A stretch of DNA of 64,000 nucleotides, from positions 4,464,001 to 4,528,000 of the forward strand of contig NZ_CP058988.1 of assembly GCF_019278565.1 (NCBI RefSeq). Reading direction: 5' to 3'. The notes below the pieces were generated by a model that did no database searches, was not told where the DNA came from, and saw only the letters and a list, made by a program, of their open reading frames with translations. Below are positions 9,602 to 18,013 of this stretch, in pieces. A program made the position numbers and the translations under genes. Origin of the DNA: Cellulophaga sp. HaHa_2_95 (GTDB lineage Bacteria > Bacteroidota > Bacteroidia > Flavobacteriales > Flavobacteriaceae). Every line of letters begins with the position of its first letter. Within the stretch, counting starts at the first letter, position 1.

Positions 9602-10306
9602 TTATTTAATTTCATTACAGAAGTCTTTCAGCATTTTAAAATGCTCTTCCATGGCACTTACGGCTAGCTGAGAATCCTGATTTTTAATGGCATTAAAAAT
9701 TACCTCATGTTGATTCACTTCGCGCATGAAGCCATCCTCATCACAAACTCGTATTTTTTCAAAGACAGAAATAATCTTAGGTGTAATTTGTAACATCAAA
9801 GCATTAAGTGTGCTATTACCGCAGGCTTTTGCAATGGCCAGATGAAAAAGTAAATCCTCCTCAAGAGCATCCTCTCTATTTATCATTTTAACCTTGTACA
9901 GATGCAGAGCTGCCTCAATATTTACTAAATCCTCTTCCGTTCTTCTTTGAGCTGCTAAAAAACTAGTTTGGGCTTCTAACATTAGCCTTGTTTCTACTAA
10001 GGTTTTAAAATCTTGTTGTTTCAATTCAACAATACCTTCCATAATTCCTTTCAAAGCTACTTGTCCAATATTTGCAATAAAAGTTCCAGTCTTTGGAATG
10101 GATTTTAACAATTCATAATGCTCTAGCTTAGCAATAGCCTCTCTAACGTTTCTTCGGCTTACATTGAACTTTTCAGACAATTCTCTTTCCGATGGCAACT
10201 TATCGCCAGGTTCTAAATTCTTGTAAAGAATAAATTCTTTAATCTTAGAAATAATTGCATTCTGATCATCAATACTATCATTTACTCTTATTCTATTTGA
10301 CTCCAT
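9602..10306 (-). CDS. FadR-subfamily GntR transcriptional repressor (FCD domain)
   Basis: This 234-residue protein has an N-terminal winged helix (LEPGDKLPSERELSEKFNVSRRNVREAIAKLEHYELL) followed by an all-helical FCD effector-binding domain that keeps typical metal or ligand His positions (FHLAIAKACGN and VNQHEVIFNAI). The ATG at 10306 is preferred over an upstream in-frame TTG at 10354, because a -7-like box (TAGGTTTA, 10327-10334) lies between them and because 10306 gives a normal N terminus for the family. It is downstream of the second susC-susD pair. The TGGTnnACCA repeats in front of that susC fit the half-sites bound by FadR-type regulators, so this protein is the likely repressor of that PUL. 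Its effector, probably a sugar acid or sugar, is unknown. Confidence 0.9.
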   Translation of the reverse strand: MESNRIRVNDSIDDQNAIISKIKEFILYKNLEPGDKLPSERELSEKFNVSRRNVREAIAKLEHYELLKSIPKTGTFIANIGQVALKGIMEGIVELKQQDFKTLVETRLMLEAQTSFLAAQRRTEEDLVNIEAALHLYKVKMINREDALEEDLLFHLAIAKACGNSTLNALMLQITPKIISVFEKIRVCDEDGFMREVNQHEVIFNAIKNQDSQLAVSAMEEHFKMLKDFCNEIK

Positions 10307-10326
10307 CTTGAAATGCTTAAATAATT

Positions 10327-10334
10327 TAAACCTA
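10327..10334 (-). promoter_or_regulatory. Candidate -7 box for the gntR gene
   Basis: The minus strand reads TAGGTTTA, one mismatch from the Bacteroidota -7 consensus TAnnTTTG, 20 bp before the ATG at 10306. It argues against use of the upstream TTG start. No clear -33 TTTG is seen. Confidence 0.35.
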
Positions 10335-10374
10335 GTTATAAAATCCGACAGCAATCACTCTACCTCTTTAAACG

Positions 10375-10410
10375 AAAAAAATTTACTGATCTAAACTTTA
10401 GACCAGTAAA
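10375..10410 (-). terminator. Hairpin plus T-run between susD and gntR
   Basis: On the minus strand, TTTACTGGTCTAAA and TTTAGATCAGTAAA form a 14-bp inverted repeat with one mismatch and a single central base, followed directly by a run of seven T. This is a rho-independent terminator or attenuator after susD. The left arm holds ACTGGTCT, also found in the susC operator region at 15103-15109 and nearby, so it could in addition be bound by the GntR protein. From sequence alone the terminator reading is the stronger one. Confidence 0.65.
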
Positions 10411-10469
10411 TTCTTAAAATTAACTCAAAAAAACTAACATAGTCAACTCAAACTATATTTTGTCATATT

Positions 10470-11993
10470 TTAATATCCTGGGTTTTGTGTTAAATTAGGG
10501 TTTCTAATAATCTCATCAGCTGGTATTGGAAGTAAATAATCTTGCACTGGATCGAATCCTGGTTTTGCACCTTCAAATCCTGAAGCACCAAATACTTCAT
10601 TACCTAATTTTCTTCTAGCAATATCATACCATCTAATACCCTCGAAAGATAATTCTAATCTACGCTCTTCTAATACATCATTAACAGTAACTATCCCAGT
10701 GATATCTGCAGGCACAGCACTCGCACCTGTATTTTTCCATGAACCACCTGATCTAGCTCTTGCTCTAACCTCATTTATATACGTTGTGGCTGATGCATTA
10801 TCTCCAAGCTCTACTGCTGCTTCCGCTGCAATTAATAACACTTCCGCATAACGCATCATAGAATAATTATAACTCGTAGCCCTACCGTTTCCATTTGCAA
10901 ACTCACCTGGGAACCTTGTATACTTAGCGATATATGGCTGATTTACATTTCGGTCATCTTTAGACGCTGAAATAAAATCTGGATAAGAAGTAAGCTCTCC
11001 ATCAAAAACTGCTGTATCATCTAAACTTACTGCCCTTCTATAATCGCCAGCATCCCAACTCGTGTAAACTCCTAGAGCCGGTGCCATAATAGACCAACCG
11101 CCACCATTACCATACTGCTCATCTCCTCTTAAACCAGACATCGGACCTAATTGATCGTTCCCCGCATTACCATCTCTGAAATTATTAAAATCTAAGACAA
11201 AAATTGGTTCTTTTGATGCGTCAATTTTAGTGGCATCAAATAAACTTTGATAATCTGGATCCAATTCCAAATCATAGATTCCTTTGTTATCAATAACTTC
11301 TTTAGCCTCATCATAAGCCTTCTGCCATTCTCCCATAGTTAAATACACTAAAGATAAGTATGAACTTGCTGCTGATTTTGCAGGTAAAGATCTTGCCACC
11401 TGAGTGTCTGGCAACCACGCCTTAGCAAACTCTAAATCTGCAATAATATTAGCATAGACCTCATCAGCCGGAGTACTTGATATAACTTTTGATTCTTGCA
11501 CATCGGTTACAGGTGCATTTAAATAAGGTATAGCTCCAAATTGCCTTACCAAATGGAAATACATAAATGCTCTTACGAAATATGCTTGCGCCGTGATTGG
11601 ATTTTTCACATCATCTGCTACATCAACTAGCTCAGCTCCTGCTATAGCTTGATTAGCCGCTCCAATAATTTGATATGATCTTGGCCAATAGGTGTCAATC
11701 ATTAAATTATCTGTCAATACGGTAAAATCATCATGCTGTTGTCTCTCTACTTTTGCTGCAGGATCAGCTATAGCAACCATATCACTACGCAACATTAAAG
11801 TGGTAGGTAATTTTCTACCCCAAAAATTCTCATCAATCATATGACCATAAGCCCCATTGACTGCAGTTTGAATATCCGTTGTAGAACTAAAAAAACTTTC
11901 AGGAGCTAGCAGCCCTTGCGGATCCTCTTCTAAATCTGAGCATCCTACCATTGATAAGCCTATCAATAAGAATAAATATTTATATGTTTTCAT
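10470..11993 (-). CDS. susD: SusD/RagB-family lipoprotein (second PUL)
   Basis: This 507-residue surface lipoprotein has signal peptide MKTYKYLFLLIGLSMVGC and Cys18. SusD hallmarks are AQAYFVRAFMYFHLVRQFGAIPYL in the TPR half, MMRYAEVLLIAAEAAVELGD, EERRLELSFEGIRWYDIARRKLG, and a C-terminal YLLPIPADEIIRNPNLTQNPGY, the canonical RagB end. It starts 22 bp after the susC stop, so it is cotranscribed with its SusC partner. Together they form the extracellular lid and the outer-membrane channel for one type of oligosaccharide. It is clearly divergent from the SusD at 2751-4253. Confidence 0.95.
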   Translation of the reverse strand: MKTYKYLFLLIGLSMVGCSDLEEDPQGLLAPESFFSSTTDIQTAVNGAYGHMIDENFWGRKLPTTLMLRSDMVAIADPAAKVERQQHDDFTVLTDNLMIDTYWPRSYQIIGAANQAIAGAELVDVADDVKNPITAQAYFVRAFMYFHLVRQFGAIPYLNAPVTDVQESKVISSTPADEVYANIIADLEFAKAWLPDTQVARSLPAKSAASSYLSLVYLTMGEWQKAYDEAKEVIDNKGIYDLELDPDYQSLFDATKIDASKEPIFVLDFNNFRDGNAGNDQLGPMSGLRGDEQYGNGGGWSIMAPALGVYTSWDAGDYRRAVSLDDTAVFDGELTSYPDFISASKDDRNVNQPYIAKYTRFPGEFANGNGRATSYNYSMMRYAEVLLIAAEAAVELGDNASATTYINEVRARARSGGSWKNTGASAVPADITGIVTVNDVLEERRLELSFEGIRWYDIARRKLGNEVFGASGFEGAKPGFDPVQDYLLPIPADEIIRNPNLTQNPGY

Positions 11994-12015
11994 TATATAT
12001 GTTTTAAATTATTGA

Positions 12016-15000
12016 TTAAAATTTTAAATTAAGGCTAAAATTCACCGATCTAACTGTTGGGTAATTTCCAAAATCAAAACCTTGAGTGGTATTACTCTCT
12101 CCTGTACTTTCACCGCCACCACCAAAATAACTTGCTTCTGGATCTAGGCCAGAATATTTAGTGAATGTTAATAAATTTTGAGCACTAACAGATAACCTAA
12201 GATTATCTACCCCTAATTTCTCTACAAGATCTGAAGGGAATGTATACCCTAAAGCAACATTCTTTAATCTGATATAACTTCCATCTTCTACAAAACGTGA
12301 AGAAATTTCTCTATTACTATTATTTCCAGCTCTAGGAATATTAGTGTCTGTATTTGTAGGAGTCCATGCATTTAAAACATCTGTAGTTGCATTAGAATCA
12401 CCATTAAATAATTGAACATTAGTTAAGTTAAAAACTTCACCTCCTTGAGAACCCTGAAAGAAGATGCTTAAATCTATGTTTTTATAATTAAAATTATTTG
12501 TAAATCCGAATGTATAATCTGGGTTAGGATCACCAATTATTTTCTGATCATCAGTGGTAATTGTTCCACTACCATCTATATCTGTAAATAGTGGATCTCC
12601 CGCCGCCGCGTTAGGCTTAAGAGCTGTACCAACTGGCACGTCACCACCTTGGTAAACTCCACGATACTCATGACCCCAAAACACACCTGCCGCTTCACCT
12701 TCTCTTAGAATATGAGTACGGCCCTGTCTAAGGTAACTTGGTGCCGCATCTAAAAACACATCAATTCCATCAATTAATTTTACAACTTCATTTTTATTCG
12801 TCGACCAATTAAAATCTGTAGTCCAACTAAAGTTATCTGTGTAAATATTTTTTGTGCTTAGAGAAACTTCAAACCCTTTATTATTAACTTCACCTACATT
12901 TCTTATACTAGCTAAAGTTGCAAAACCTAAGTATTCTGGCTGACTTGCATCTGCTAATAGCAGGTCTTTAGTATCTATATTATAATAATCTAATGCTAAT
13001 GAAATTCTATTACTAAACAATCCTAGATCCAACCCTAAATTTGTTTGATAAGAAGATTCCCACTTCAAATTTGCGTTCGCAACTTGATCAGGTGTAACTG
13101 CATTTACAGTCTGTCCGTTCGTAACAGCATATAAATCTACAAATCTAGCTAAAGATTCATAAGCACCGATAGCTTGATTTCCTGTAACACCATAACTAGC
13201 TCTCAATTTTAAGTTAGAGATAGTTCCATTATTAGCTAAAAACTCCTCATTAGACACTTTCCAACCTATCGCACCTGAAGGAAAGATGGCATATTTTTCA
13301 TTTCTAGCAAAGTTTGAAGCACCATCACGTCTTACTGTAGCAGTTAACAAATACTTATCATCGTAATCAAAATTTAATCTTCCAAATTGAGATAAAATTT
13401 CTTGCTCTGTAAATGATGATGAAGGCGCTAATGGAGTTGAAGCTCCTCCTAGATTATAATAAGAAAAACTATCAGAGATTAATCCTTCTGTACTCGCTGA
13501 AAATCTTTCTGAAGTATTTTTTTGGTAAGAATATCCTCCTAATAAATTTAGGTTACCTTTTCCTATGGCAGCGTTATAGGTCAAATAATTTTCACTTAAT
13601 ACTGTAGTTTGCTTTAAGTTACTATAAGACGCTCTACCTCCAGCTGCTCCTGCCTGTTCAATTAATGTAGAAGGCTGAAAATCTCCCAACGTCTCATTAA
13701 TAGTACTGAAACCAAATGTAGTTTTAAAAGCAAGGTTTTCAAAAATATCATAATTAGCATAAAAATTAGTTCTAAAATTATCTGTTTTAGTATCGATAAT
13801 TCTTTCATTAGCTATAGCATAAGGATTATCTATTCTATCACCAATAGCACTTTGCACCGTATTAAGACCATCTTCATCTATAGGACCAATATCTGGAGCA
13901 AATCTAAACATCAAAGAAATTACATCATCTCCACCAGCATTAGCCGTTGAACCTGTAGATTGTGTTGCAACCCCACCTTTATCACCTCTACTTCCAAAAA
14001 GGTTAAGACCTAACTTCAATTTATCAGTTACTTGTGCATCTACATTAGAAAGGAAAGATATTTTTTCAAAATCAGAATTAATTATAATCCCCTCCTGCTT
14101 ATAATAATTCGCAGAAGCATAAAAATTGATATTTTCACTACCTCCTGAAAAGGAGAATTGGTGATTTGCTGTACTTCCTGATCTGTACAATAGCTCTTGC
14201 CAATCTGTATTTTCACTACCCTGAATATACCCAGGATTAATCGCTTGCTGATATGCTGCAAATTGATCTGCATTTAATAAGTCTAATCTATTCGCTGTAT
14301 TCTGAACTGAGTAAGTAGAATTAATTTCAACAGTTAATTTTCCGCTTCTACCTTTTTTTGTAGTTACCAAAACAACACCGTTTGATCCTCTTGAACCGTA
14401 TATTGCCGTTGCAGAGGCATCTTTAAGAACCTCCATAGACTCAATGTCATTAGCTTGAGGCATTGTTGCGCCTACAAAACCATCGACAACAATAAGAGGT
14501 GAACTATCTGCATTGATCGAAGTATTTCCTCTAATTTTAATTGCTATAGGAGCACCTGGCTCACCACCATTATTAGATTGCACCACCACACCAGCAGCAC
14601 GCCCTTGTAGCGCCTGTTCAGCATTTGCTACAGGAAACGCGTTTAATTCTTCCGATTTTACAGAAGACACCGCTCCTGTAATGTCACTCTTTTTCTGAGA
14701 ACCATATCCTACTACGACAACTTCTTCTAACTGACTAGCATCTTCTGCTAATACAACTGAAACAGTTTCTTGTCCTGTTATAGAAATCGATTGCGTAACG
14801 TACCCAATGTAAGAAAGTTTAATTACATCACCACGTTTTACCTTTAACTGAAAGTTACCATCAAAATCTGTAGCGGTACCTGTAGTACTATTAGCGACCA
14901 AAACATTTACGCCTGGAATTGGCATATTAGCCCCATCTAATACTGTTCCGGATAACACGTATCCATCTTGTGCAAATAATGACATATTGAAGACCAATAC

Positions 15001-15033
15001 GATCATTGCCATTAGTTTAATTTTTAATTTCAT
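12016..15033 (-). CDS. susC: SusC/RagA-family TonB-dependent outer-membrane transporter (second PUL)
   Basis: This 1005-residue protein has a signal peptide (to about residue 22, LFAQ), a carboxypeptidase-regulatory-like domain (VLSGTVLDGANMPIPGVNV), a TonB-box region (LEEVVVVGYGSQKKSDITGAV), a plug with ALQGRAAGVVV, KIRGNTSI and ATAIYGSRGSNGVV, then a barrel ending in NFSLNLKF. It opens the three-gene susC-susD-gntR unit. No carbohydrate-active enzyme is attached, so the enzymes acting on its substrate must be encoded elsewhere or outside the window. FadR-type regulators are known in flavobacterial alginate loci, but nothing here proves that substrate. Transcription probably starts near 15105 from the box at 15112-15119. 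Confidence 0.95.
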   Translation of the reverse strand: MKLKIKLMAMIVLVFNMSLFAQDGYVLSGTVLDGANMPIPGVNVLVANSTTGTATDFDGNFQLKVKRGDVIKLSYIGYVTQSISITGQETVSVVLAEDASQLEEVVVVGYGSQKKSDITGAVSSVKSEELNAFPVANAEQALQGRAAGVVVQSNNGGEPGAPIAIKIRGNTSINADSSPLIVVDGFVGATMPQANDIESMEVLKDASATAIYGSRGSNGVVLVTTKKGRSGKLTVEINSTYSVQNTANRLDLLNADQFAAYQQAINPGYIQGSENTDWQELLYRSGSTANHQFSFSGGSENINFYASANYYKQEGIIINSDFEKISFLSNVDAQVTDKLKLGLNLFGSRGDKGGVATQSTGSTANAGGDDVISLMFRFAPDIGPIDEDGLNTVQSAIGDRIDNPYAIANERIIDTKTDNFRTNFYANYDIFENLAFKTTFGFSTINETLGDFQPSTLIEQAGAAGGRASYSNLKQTTVLSENYLTYNAAIGKGNLNLLGGYSYQKNTSERFSASTEGLISDSFSYYNLGGASTPLAPSSSFTEQEILSQFGRLNFDYDDKYLLTATVRRDGASNFARNEKYAIFPSGAIGWKVSNEEFLANNGTISNLKLRASYGVTGNQAIGAYESLARFVDLYAVTNGQTVNAVTPDQVANANLKWESSYQTNLGLDLGLFSNRISLALDYYNIDTKDLLLADASQPEYLGFATLASIRNVGEVNNKGFEVSLSTKNIYTDNFSWTTDFNWSTNKNEVVKLIDGIDVFLDAAPSYLRQGRTHILREGEAAGVFWGHEYRGVYQGGDVPVGTALKPNAAAGDPLFTDIDGSGTITTDDQKIIGDPNPDYTFGFTNNFNYKNIDLSIFFQGSQGGEVFNLTNVQLFNGDSNATTDVLNAWTPTNTDTNIPRAGNNSNREISSRFVEDGSYIRLKNVALGYTFPSDLVEKLGVDNLRLSVSAQNLLTFTKYSGLDPEASYFGGGGESTGESNTTQGFDFGNYPTVRSVNFSLNLKF

Positions 15034-15077
15034 CTAAAATTTCATTTTAATTAATAAAAGAAGTTGAGTTCTCCTAT

Positions 15078-15119
15078 TGGTACACCAAACTGGTGAACCA
15101 AACTGGTCTTCCAAATATA
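15078..15119 (-). promoter_or_regulatory. Three-copy TGGTnnACCA operator array overlapping the susC promoter
   Basis: On the plus strand three units follow each other at exactly 13-bp spacing: TGGTacACCA (15078-15087), TGGTgaACCA (15091-15100) and TGGTctTCCA (15104-15113, one mismatch). The first two are each followed by AAC and the third by AA. On the minus strand the -7 box TATATTTG (15112-15119), a perfect TAnnTTTG, overlaps the third unit, so the array covers the expected start point and the first transcribed bases. This geometry suits repression by the FadR-type GntR protein encoded downstream of susD. The -33 element is not clear. Confidence 0.7.
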
Positions 15120-15346
15120 TGTTATTTTATTCTTAATTTTTAAAAAAAATTATCAGCTATTTAATTTTCCTATTCTAATATTCCTGAATCAACAGTAAAC
15201 ACCTATGATTATTGACGGTGCAGCAATTAAAATAAAAAAGTTAAATTTTGAAAAAGTTAAATTTTAATACTTCTTTGAAGAGCTTTTGAGCTTCAGGATA
15301 GAAAATAATGTACTTGGACAGCCATACATGGGAGGAAAAATTGGAA

Positions 15347-15384
15347 ATAAAAAAAGCCTTTCGATTTCTCGAAAGGCTTTTTTT
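15347..15384 (-). terminator. Rho-independent terminator downstream of tRNA-Leu
   Basis: A strong hairpin (AGCCTTTCGA and TCGAAAGGCT arms with a TTTC loop) is flanked by A-rich and T-rich runs on both sides, so it can work on either strand. It lies 7 bp beyond the 3' end of the minus-strand tRNA. Confidence 0.8.
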
Positions 15385-15390
15385 ACGTTG

Positions 15391-15472
15391 TACAGGCGGA
15401 GAGACTCGAACTCTCACACCTCGCGGCACTAGATCCTAAGTCTAGCGTGTCTACCAATTCCACCACGCCTGC
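15391..15472 (-). tRNA. tRNA-Leu (anticodon TAG)
   Basis: The minus strand folds as an 82-nt class II tRNA. The acceptor arm GCAGGCG pairs with CGCCTGT (one G-U pair), with discriminator A. The D-loop contains GGTAGACAC. The anticodon stem-loop reads GCTAGA-CTTAGGA-TCTAGT with anticodon TAG. A variable arm is followed by the T-loop GTTCGAGTC. The 3' CCA is not encoded. It would read CUA leucine codons. It sits alone between the second PUL and the M20 peptidase. Confidence 0.93.
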
Positions 15473-15661
15473 ATTTTTTACTTCAGTAGGTATATCTCGA
15501 TATTTTCATATCTCCATACCTTCAAAAAGTTCCTTTTGGGTCTTAAAATATTTCTATTTCTTTCGCTAAAGGAGTGCAAATATAAAGTAAAAATTCAATT
15601 TAGAAATACTTACTTGAAAAAACTTCTTTTTTGTAGCTTTATACTCGACTAAAAATAACAA

Positions 15662-17053
15662 ATGGAAGCAATAAAAAATTACATTTCTGAACACAAAGAA
15701 CGTTTTATTTCTGAACTTATAGACCTATTAAAAATCCCGTCAGTAAGCGCAGACACTGCGTTTACACAAGATGTATTAGATACTGCAGATGCGGTAAAAA
15801 AAGCTTTAACAGCTGCTGGATGTGATGCTGTAGAAATTTGTGAAACAGATGGCTATCCGATCGTTTATGCTGAAAAAATTATAAATCCAGCCCTTCCAAC
15901 CGTACTTGTGTACGGTCATTATGACGTTCAACCGGCAGATCCAATCAATTTATGGACCTCTCCACCCTTTGAACCGGTCATCAAAAAAACAGACAAACAT
16001 CCGGAAGGAGCAATTTTTGCTCGTGGTGCTTGTGATGATAAAGGGCAAATGTATATGCATGTTAAAGCAATGGAATATATGGTAAGAACAAACCAACTTC
16101 CTTGCAATGTAAAATTCATGATTGAAGGAGAAGAAGAAGTTGGCAGCAGCAACTTGGCCATTTTCGTAGCAAACAATAAAGAAAAACTCGCTAATGATAT
16201 TATTTTGATATCAGATACTGGAATGATTGCTAATGATGTACCTTCTATTACTACGGGTTTACGCGGCTTAAGCTATGTTGAAGTGGAAGTTACCGGCCCT
16301 AATCGCGATTTACATTCTGGATTATACGGTGGCGCTGTTGCAAACCCTATCAATATTTTAACTAAGATGATCGCTAGTTTACATGATGAAAACAATCATA
16401 TTACTATTCCTGGCTTTTATGATAAGGTAGAAGAGCTATCTAAAGAAGAGCGCGCCGAAATGGCAAAAGCTCCTTTTAGTCTTGAGAATTATAAAAACGC
16501 ATTGGATATTGATGCCGTTTATGGTGAAAATGGCTATACGACCAATGAACGTAATTCTATTAGACCTACTTTAGATGTCAACGGAATTTGGGGTGGTTAT
16601 ACGGGTGAAGGCGCAAAAACAGTTATTGCTAGCAAAGCCTATGCTAAAATATCTATGCGTTTGGTACCAAATCAAGATTGGAAAGAAATTACTGATTTGT
16701 TCAAAAAACACTTTGAAAGCATAGCGCCTGAAGGTGCAAAAGTAGTGGTAAAACCACATCATGGAGGTCAAGGCTATGTAACTCCTATTAATACCGTTGG
16801 TTATCAAGCCGCATCAAAAGCGTATGAAACTACCTTTGGAAAAAAACCAATCCCACAACGTAGTGGCGGTAGTATTCCTATTGTAGCGCTTTTCGAAAAA
16901 GAATTAAAAAGTAAAACTATTCTTATGGGCTTTGGCTTAGATAGTGATGCTATTCACTCGCCTAATGAGCATTTTGGAGTATGGAATTATTTAAAAGGGA
17001 TAGAAACAATTCCCTATTTCTATCAGTACTATACAGAATTATTTAAAAAATAA
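15662..17053 (+). CDS. M20-family dipeptidase (metallopeptidase)
   Basis: This 463-residue cytoplasmic protein (no signal peptide) belongs to the ArgE/DapE/CPG2-type M20 family and removes the N-terminal residue from dipeptides or short peptides. Metal and catalytic motifs are visible: VYGHYDVQPADP (His86, Asp88), ARGACDDKGQ with the bridging Asp, and EGEEEVGSSN with the catalytic Glu. GPNRDLHSGLYGGAVANP marks the inserted dimerisation domain, and a late His lies in DAIHSPNEHFGVW. Length and motif order match bacterial beta-Ala-His-dipeptidase-like proteins. It is monocistronic, starting 189 bp beyond the divergent tRNA and followed by a weak hairpin. The exact peptide substrate is not predictable. 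Confidence 0.93.
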   Translation: MEAIKNYISEHKERFISELIDLLKIPSVSADTAFTQDVLDTADAVKKALTAAGCDAVEICETDGYPIVYAEKIINPALPTVLVYGHYDVQPADPINLWTSPPFEPVIKKTDKHPEGAIFARGACDDKGQMYMHVKAMEYMVRTNQLPCNVKFMIEGEEEVGSSNLAIFVANNKEKLANDIILISDTGMIANDVPSITTGLRGLSYVEVEVTGPNRDLHSGLYGGAVANPINILTKMIASLHDENNHITIPGFYDKVEELSKEERAEMAKAPFSLENYKNALDIDAVYGENGYTTNERNSIRPTLDVNGIWGGYTGEGAKTVIASKAYAKISMRLVPNQDWKEITDLFKKHFESIAPEGAKVVVKPHHGGQGYVTPINTVGYQAASKAYETTFGKKPIPQRSGGSIPIVALFEKELKSKTILMGFGLDSDAIHSPNEHFGVWNYLKGIETIPYFYQYYTELFKK

Positions 17054-17063
17054 GAATGCGAAT

Positions 17064-17087
17064 AAAACCTTGTTAACCCAAGGTTTT
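17064..17087 (+). terminator. Hairpin after the M20 dipeptidase
   Basis: AAAACCTTG and CAAGGTTTT form a perfect 9-bp stem around a 6-base loop, 10 bp after the stop codon. A modest T-rich stretch follows. It is probably a weak or intrinsic terminator. Confidence 0.5.
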
Positions 17088-17124
17088 AGTAGTTTTTACA
17101 TCAATCGGACAAAAATAGAATACT

Positions 17125-17877
17125 ATGGATACAAATTTAGCAGTGCTTATAGATGGCGACAACATTCCTTCTGCTCAAGTAAAGGAAATGATGGAAGAGA
17201 TTGCAAAGTATGGCAACCCTACAATAAAGAGAATCTATGGCGATTGGACCAAGCCTAATTTAACCAAATGGAAAAATTTATTGTTAGAGAACGCAATTAC
17301 TCCCATTCAACAATACGGGTATACCACAGGCAAAAACGCTACTGATTCTGCCATGATTATTGATGCTATGGATATTCTATATTCAGAAAAAGTAAACGGC
17401 TTTTGTTTGGTTTCTAGTGATAGTGATTTTACCAGACTGGCTACACGCCTAAGAGAAGCTGGAATGAAAGTTATAGGCATTGGAGAAAAGAAGACTCCCA
17501 ACCCATTTATTGTAGCGTGCGATAAATTTATTTATATCGAAATTCTAAAATCTAAAACAGAAAGTCCGGAGAACGATCTAGGAAAAGAGGATAATAAAGA
17601 CACTATAGACAAAATTACTAGAAAAGATATTCAGCTTATAAAAACAACCATTGCTGATGTTTCTGATGATGATGGCTGGGCATTTCTTGGTGATGTAGGA
17701 AGTCTTTTGCAAAAAAAGCAACCCAATTTTGATTCCAGAAATTATGGCTTTGACAAACTAACACCACTTATTAAATCTATAGATATTTTTGAACTTGAAC
17801 AACGTGAAAATTCAAAAAGCAAAAACAAACTAATTTTTGTACGGATCAAACAAAAACACAATCCGAAAAAAAAATAG
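17125..17877 (+). CDS. NYN-domain putative RNase with C-terminal OST-HTH/LOTUS domain
   Basis: This 250-residue protein has an N-terminal NYN (LabA-like PIN-fold) nuclease domain at about 1-145. The conserved acidic positions are present in VLIDGDN (Asp10, Asp12), KNATDSAMIIDAMDILY and SSDSDFTRLATRLREAG. A lysine-rich linker leads to a C-terminal OST-HTH/LOTUS-like winged helix at about 180-246 (WAFLGDVGSLLQKKQPNF, YGFDKLTPLIKS), a module linked with RNA binding. Family knowledge suggests single-strand RNA cleavage or RNA turnover; the target is unknown. It stands alone between two hairpins, with no toxin-antitoxin partner beside it. Confidence 0.88.
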   Translation: MDTNLAVLIDGDNIPSAQVKEMMEEIAKYGNPTIKRIYGDWTKPNLTKWKNLLLENAITPIQQYGYTTGKNATDSAMIIDAMDILYSEKVNGFCLVSSDSDFTRLATRLREAGMKVIGIGEKKTPNPFIVACDKFIYIEILKSKTESPENDLGKEDNKDTIDKITRKDIQLIKTTIADVSDDDGWAFLGDVGSLLQKKQPNFDSRNYGFDKLTPLIKSIDIFELEQRENSKSKNKLIFVRIKQKHNPKKK

Positions 17878-17881
17878 TTAA

Positions 17882-17923
17882 AAATAAAAGTCCGTTTTCC
17901 TAAGAGAACGGACTTTTATTTTA
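17882..17923 (+). terminator. Rho-independent terminator after the NYN gene
   Basis: AAATAAAAGTCCGTT pairs with AACGGACTTTTATTT around a short loop, starting within 5 bp of the stop codon. The A-rich and T-rich flanks make it usable on both strands. Confidence 0.8.
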
Positions 17924-18006
17924 GGGCGTTACCTAAAGGTCGGGCTATATGTTTCAAGTCCTCACCGTAAAAACGGCTGTGGGCTTTTCACTGCTATCCC
18001 TAACGC
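17924..18006 (+). repeat. Structured REP-like intergenic element
   Basis: An 83-nt element is bounded by GGGCGTTA at the left and CCCTAACGC at the right, whose GCGTTA and TAACGC ends pair. Inside are small hairpins: ACCT-AA-AGGT (17931-17940), CCGT-AAAA-ACGG (17965-17976), and GGGCT- and GTCC-type arms. It is GC-richer than its surroundings and fills the gap between the NYN terminator and the convergent PhnA-like gene. It resembles the dispersed GGGCGTTA...TAACGC intergenic repeats I remember from Bacteroidota genomes. No second copy is visible in this window. The strand is arbitrary. Confidence 0.55.
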
Positions 18007-18013
18007 AATTAAA

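Noticed and set aside
10307..10354. TTG start of the GntR gene
   Set aside because: A -7-like box lies between the TTG and the ATG at 10306, and the extra residues do not look like the family.
15241..15429. Minus-strand open frame of 62 codons
   Set aside because: It runs through the tRNA-Leu and its terminator hairpin, which explain the sequence better.
1..15472. Genomic island inserted at tRNA-Leu
   Set aside because: The two PULs abut a tRNA, but no integrase, no direct repeat of the tRNA 3' end and no clear change of base composition is visible within the window.
15928..16807. Antisense frames within the M20 gene
   Set aside because: They are shadows of a well-conserved coding sequence with no own features.
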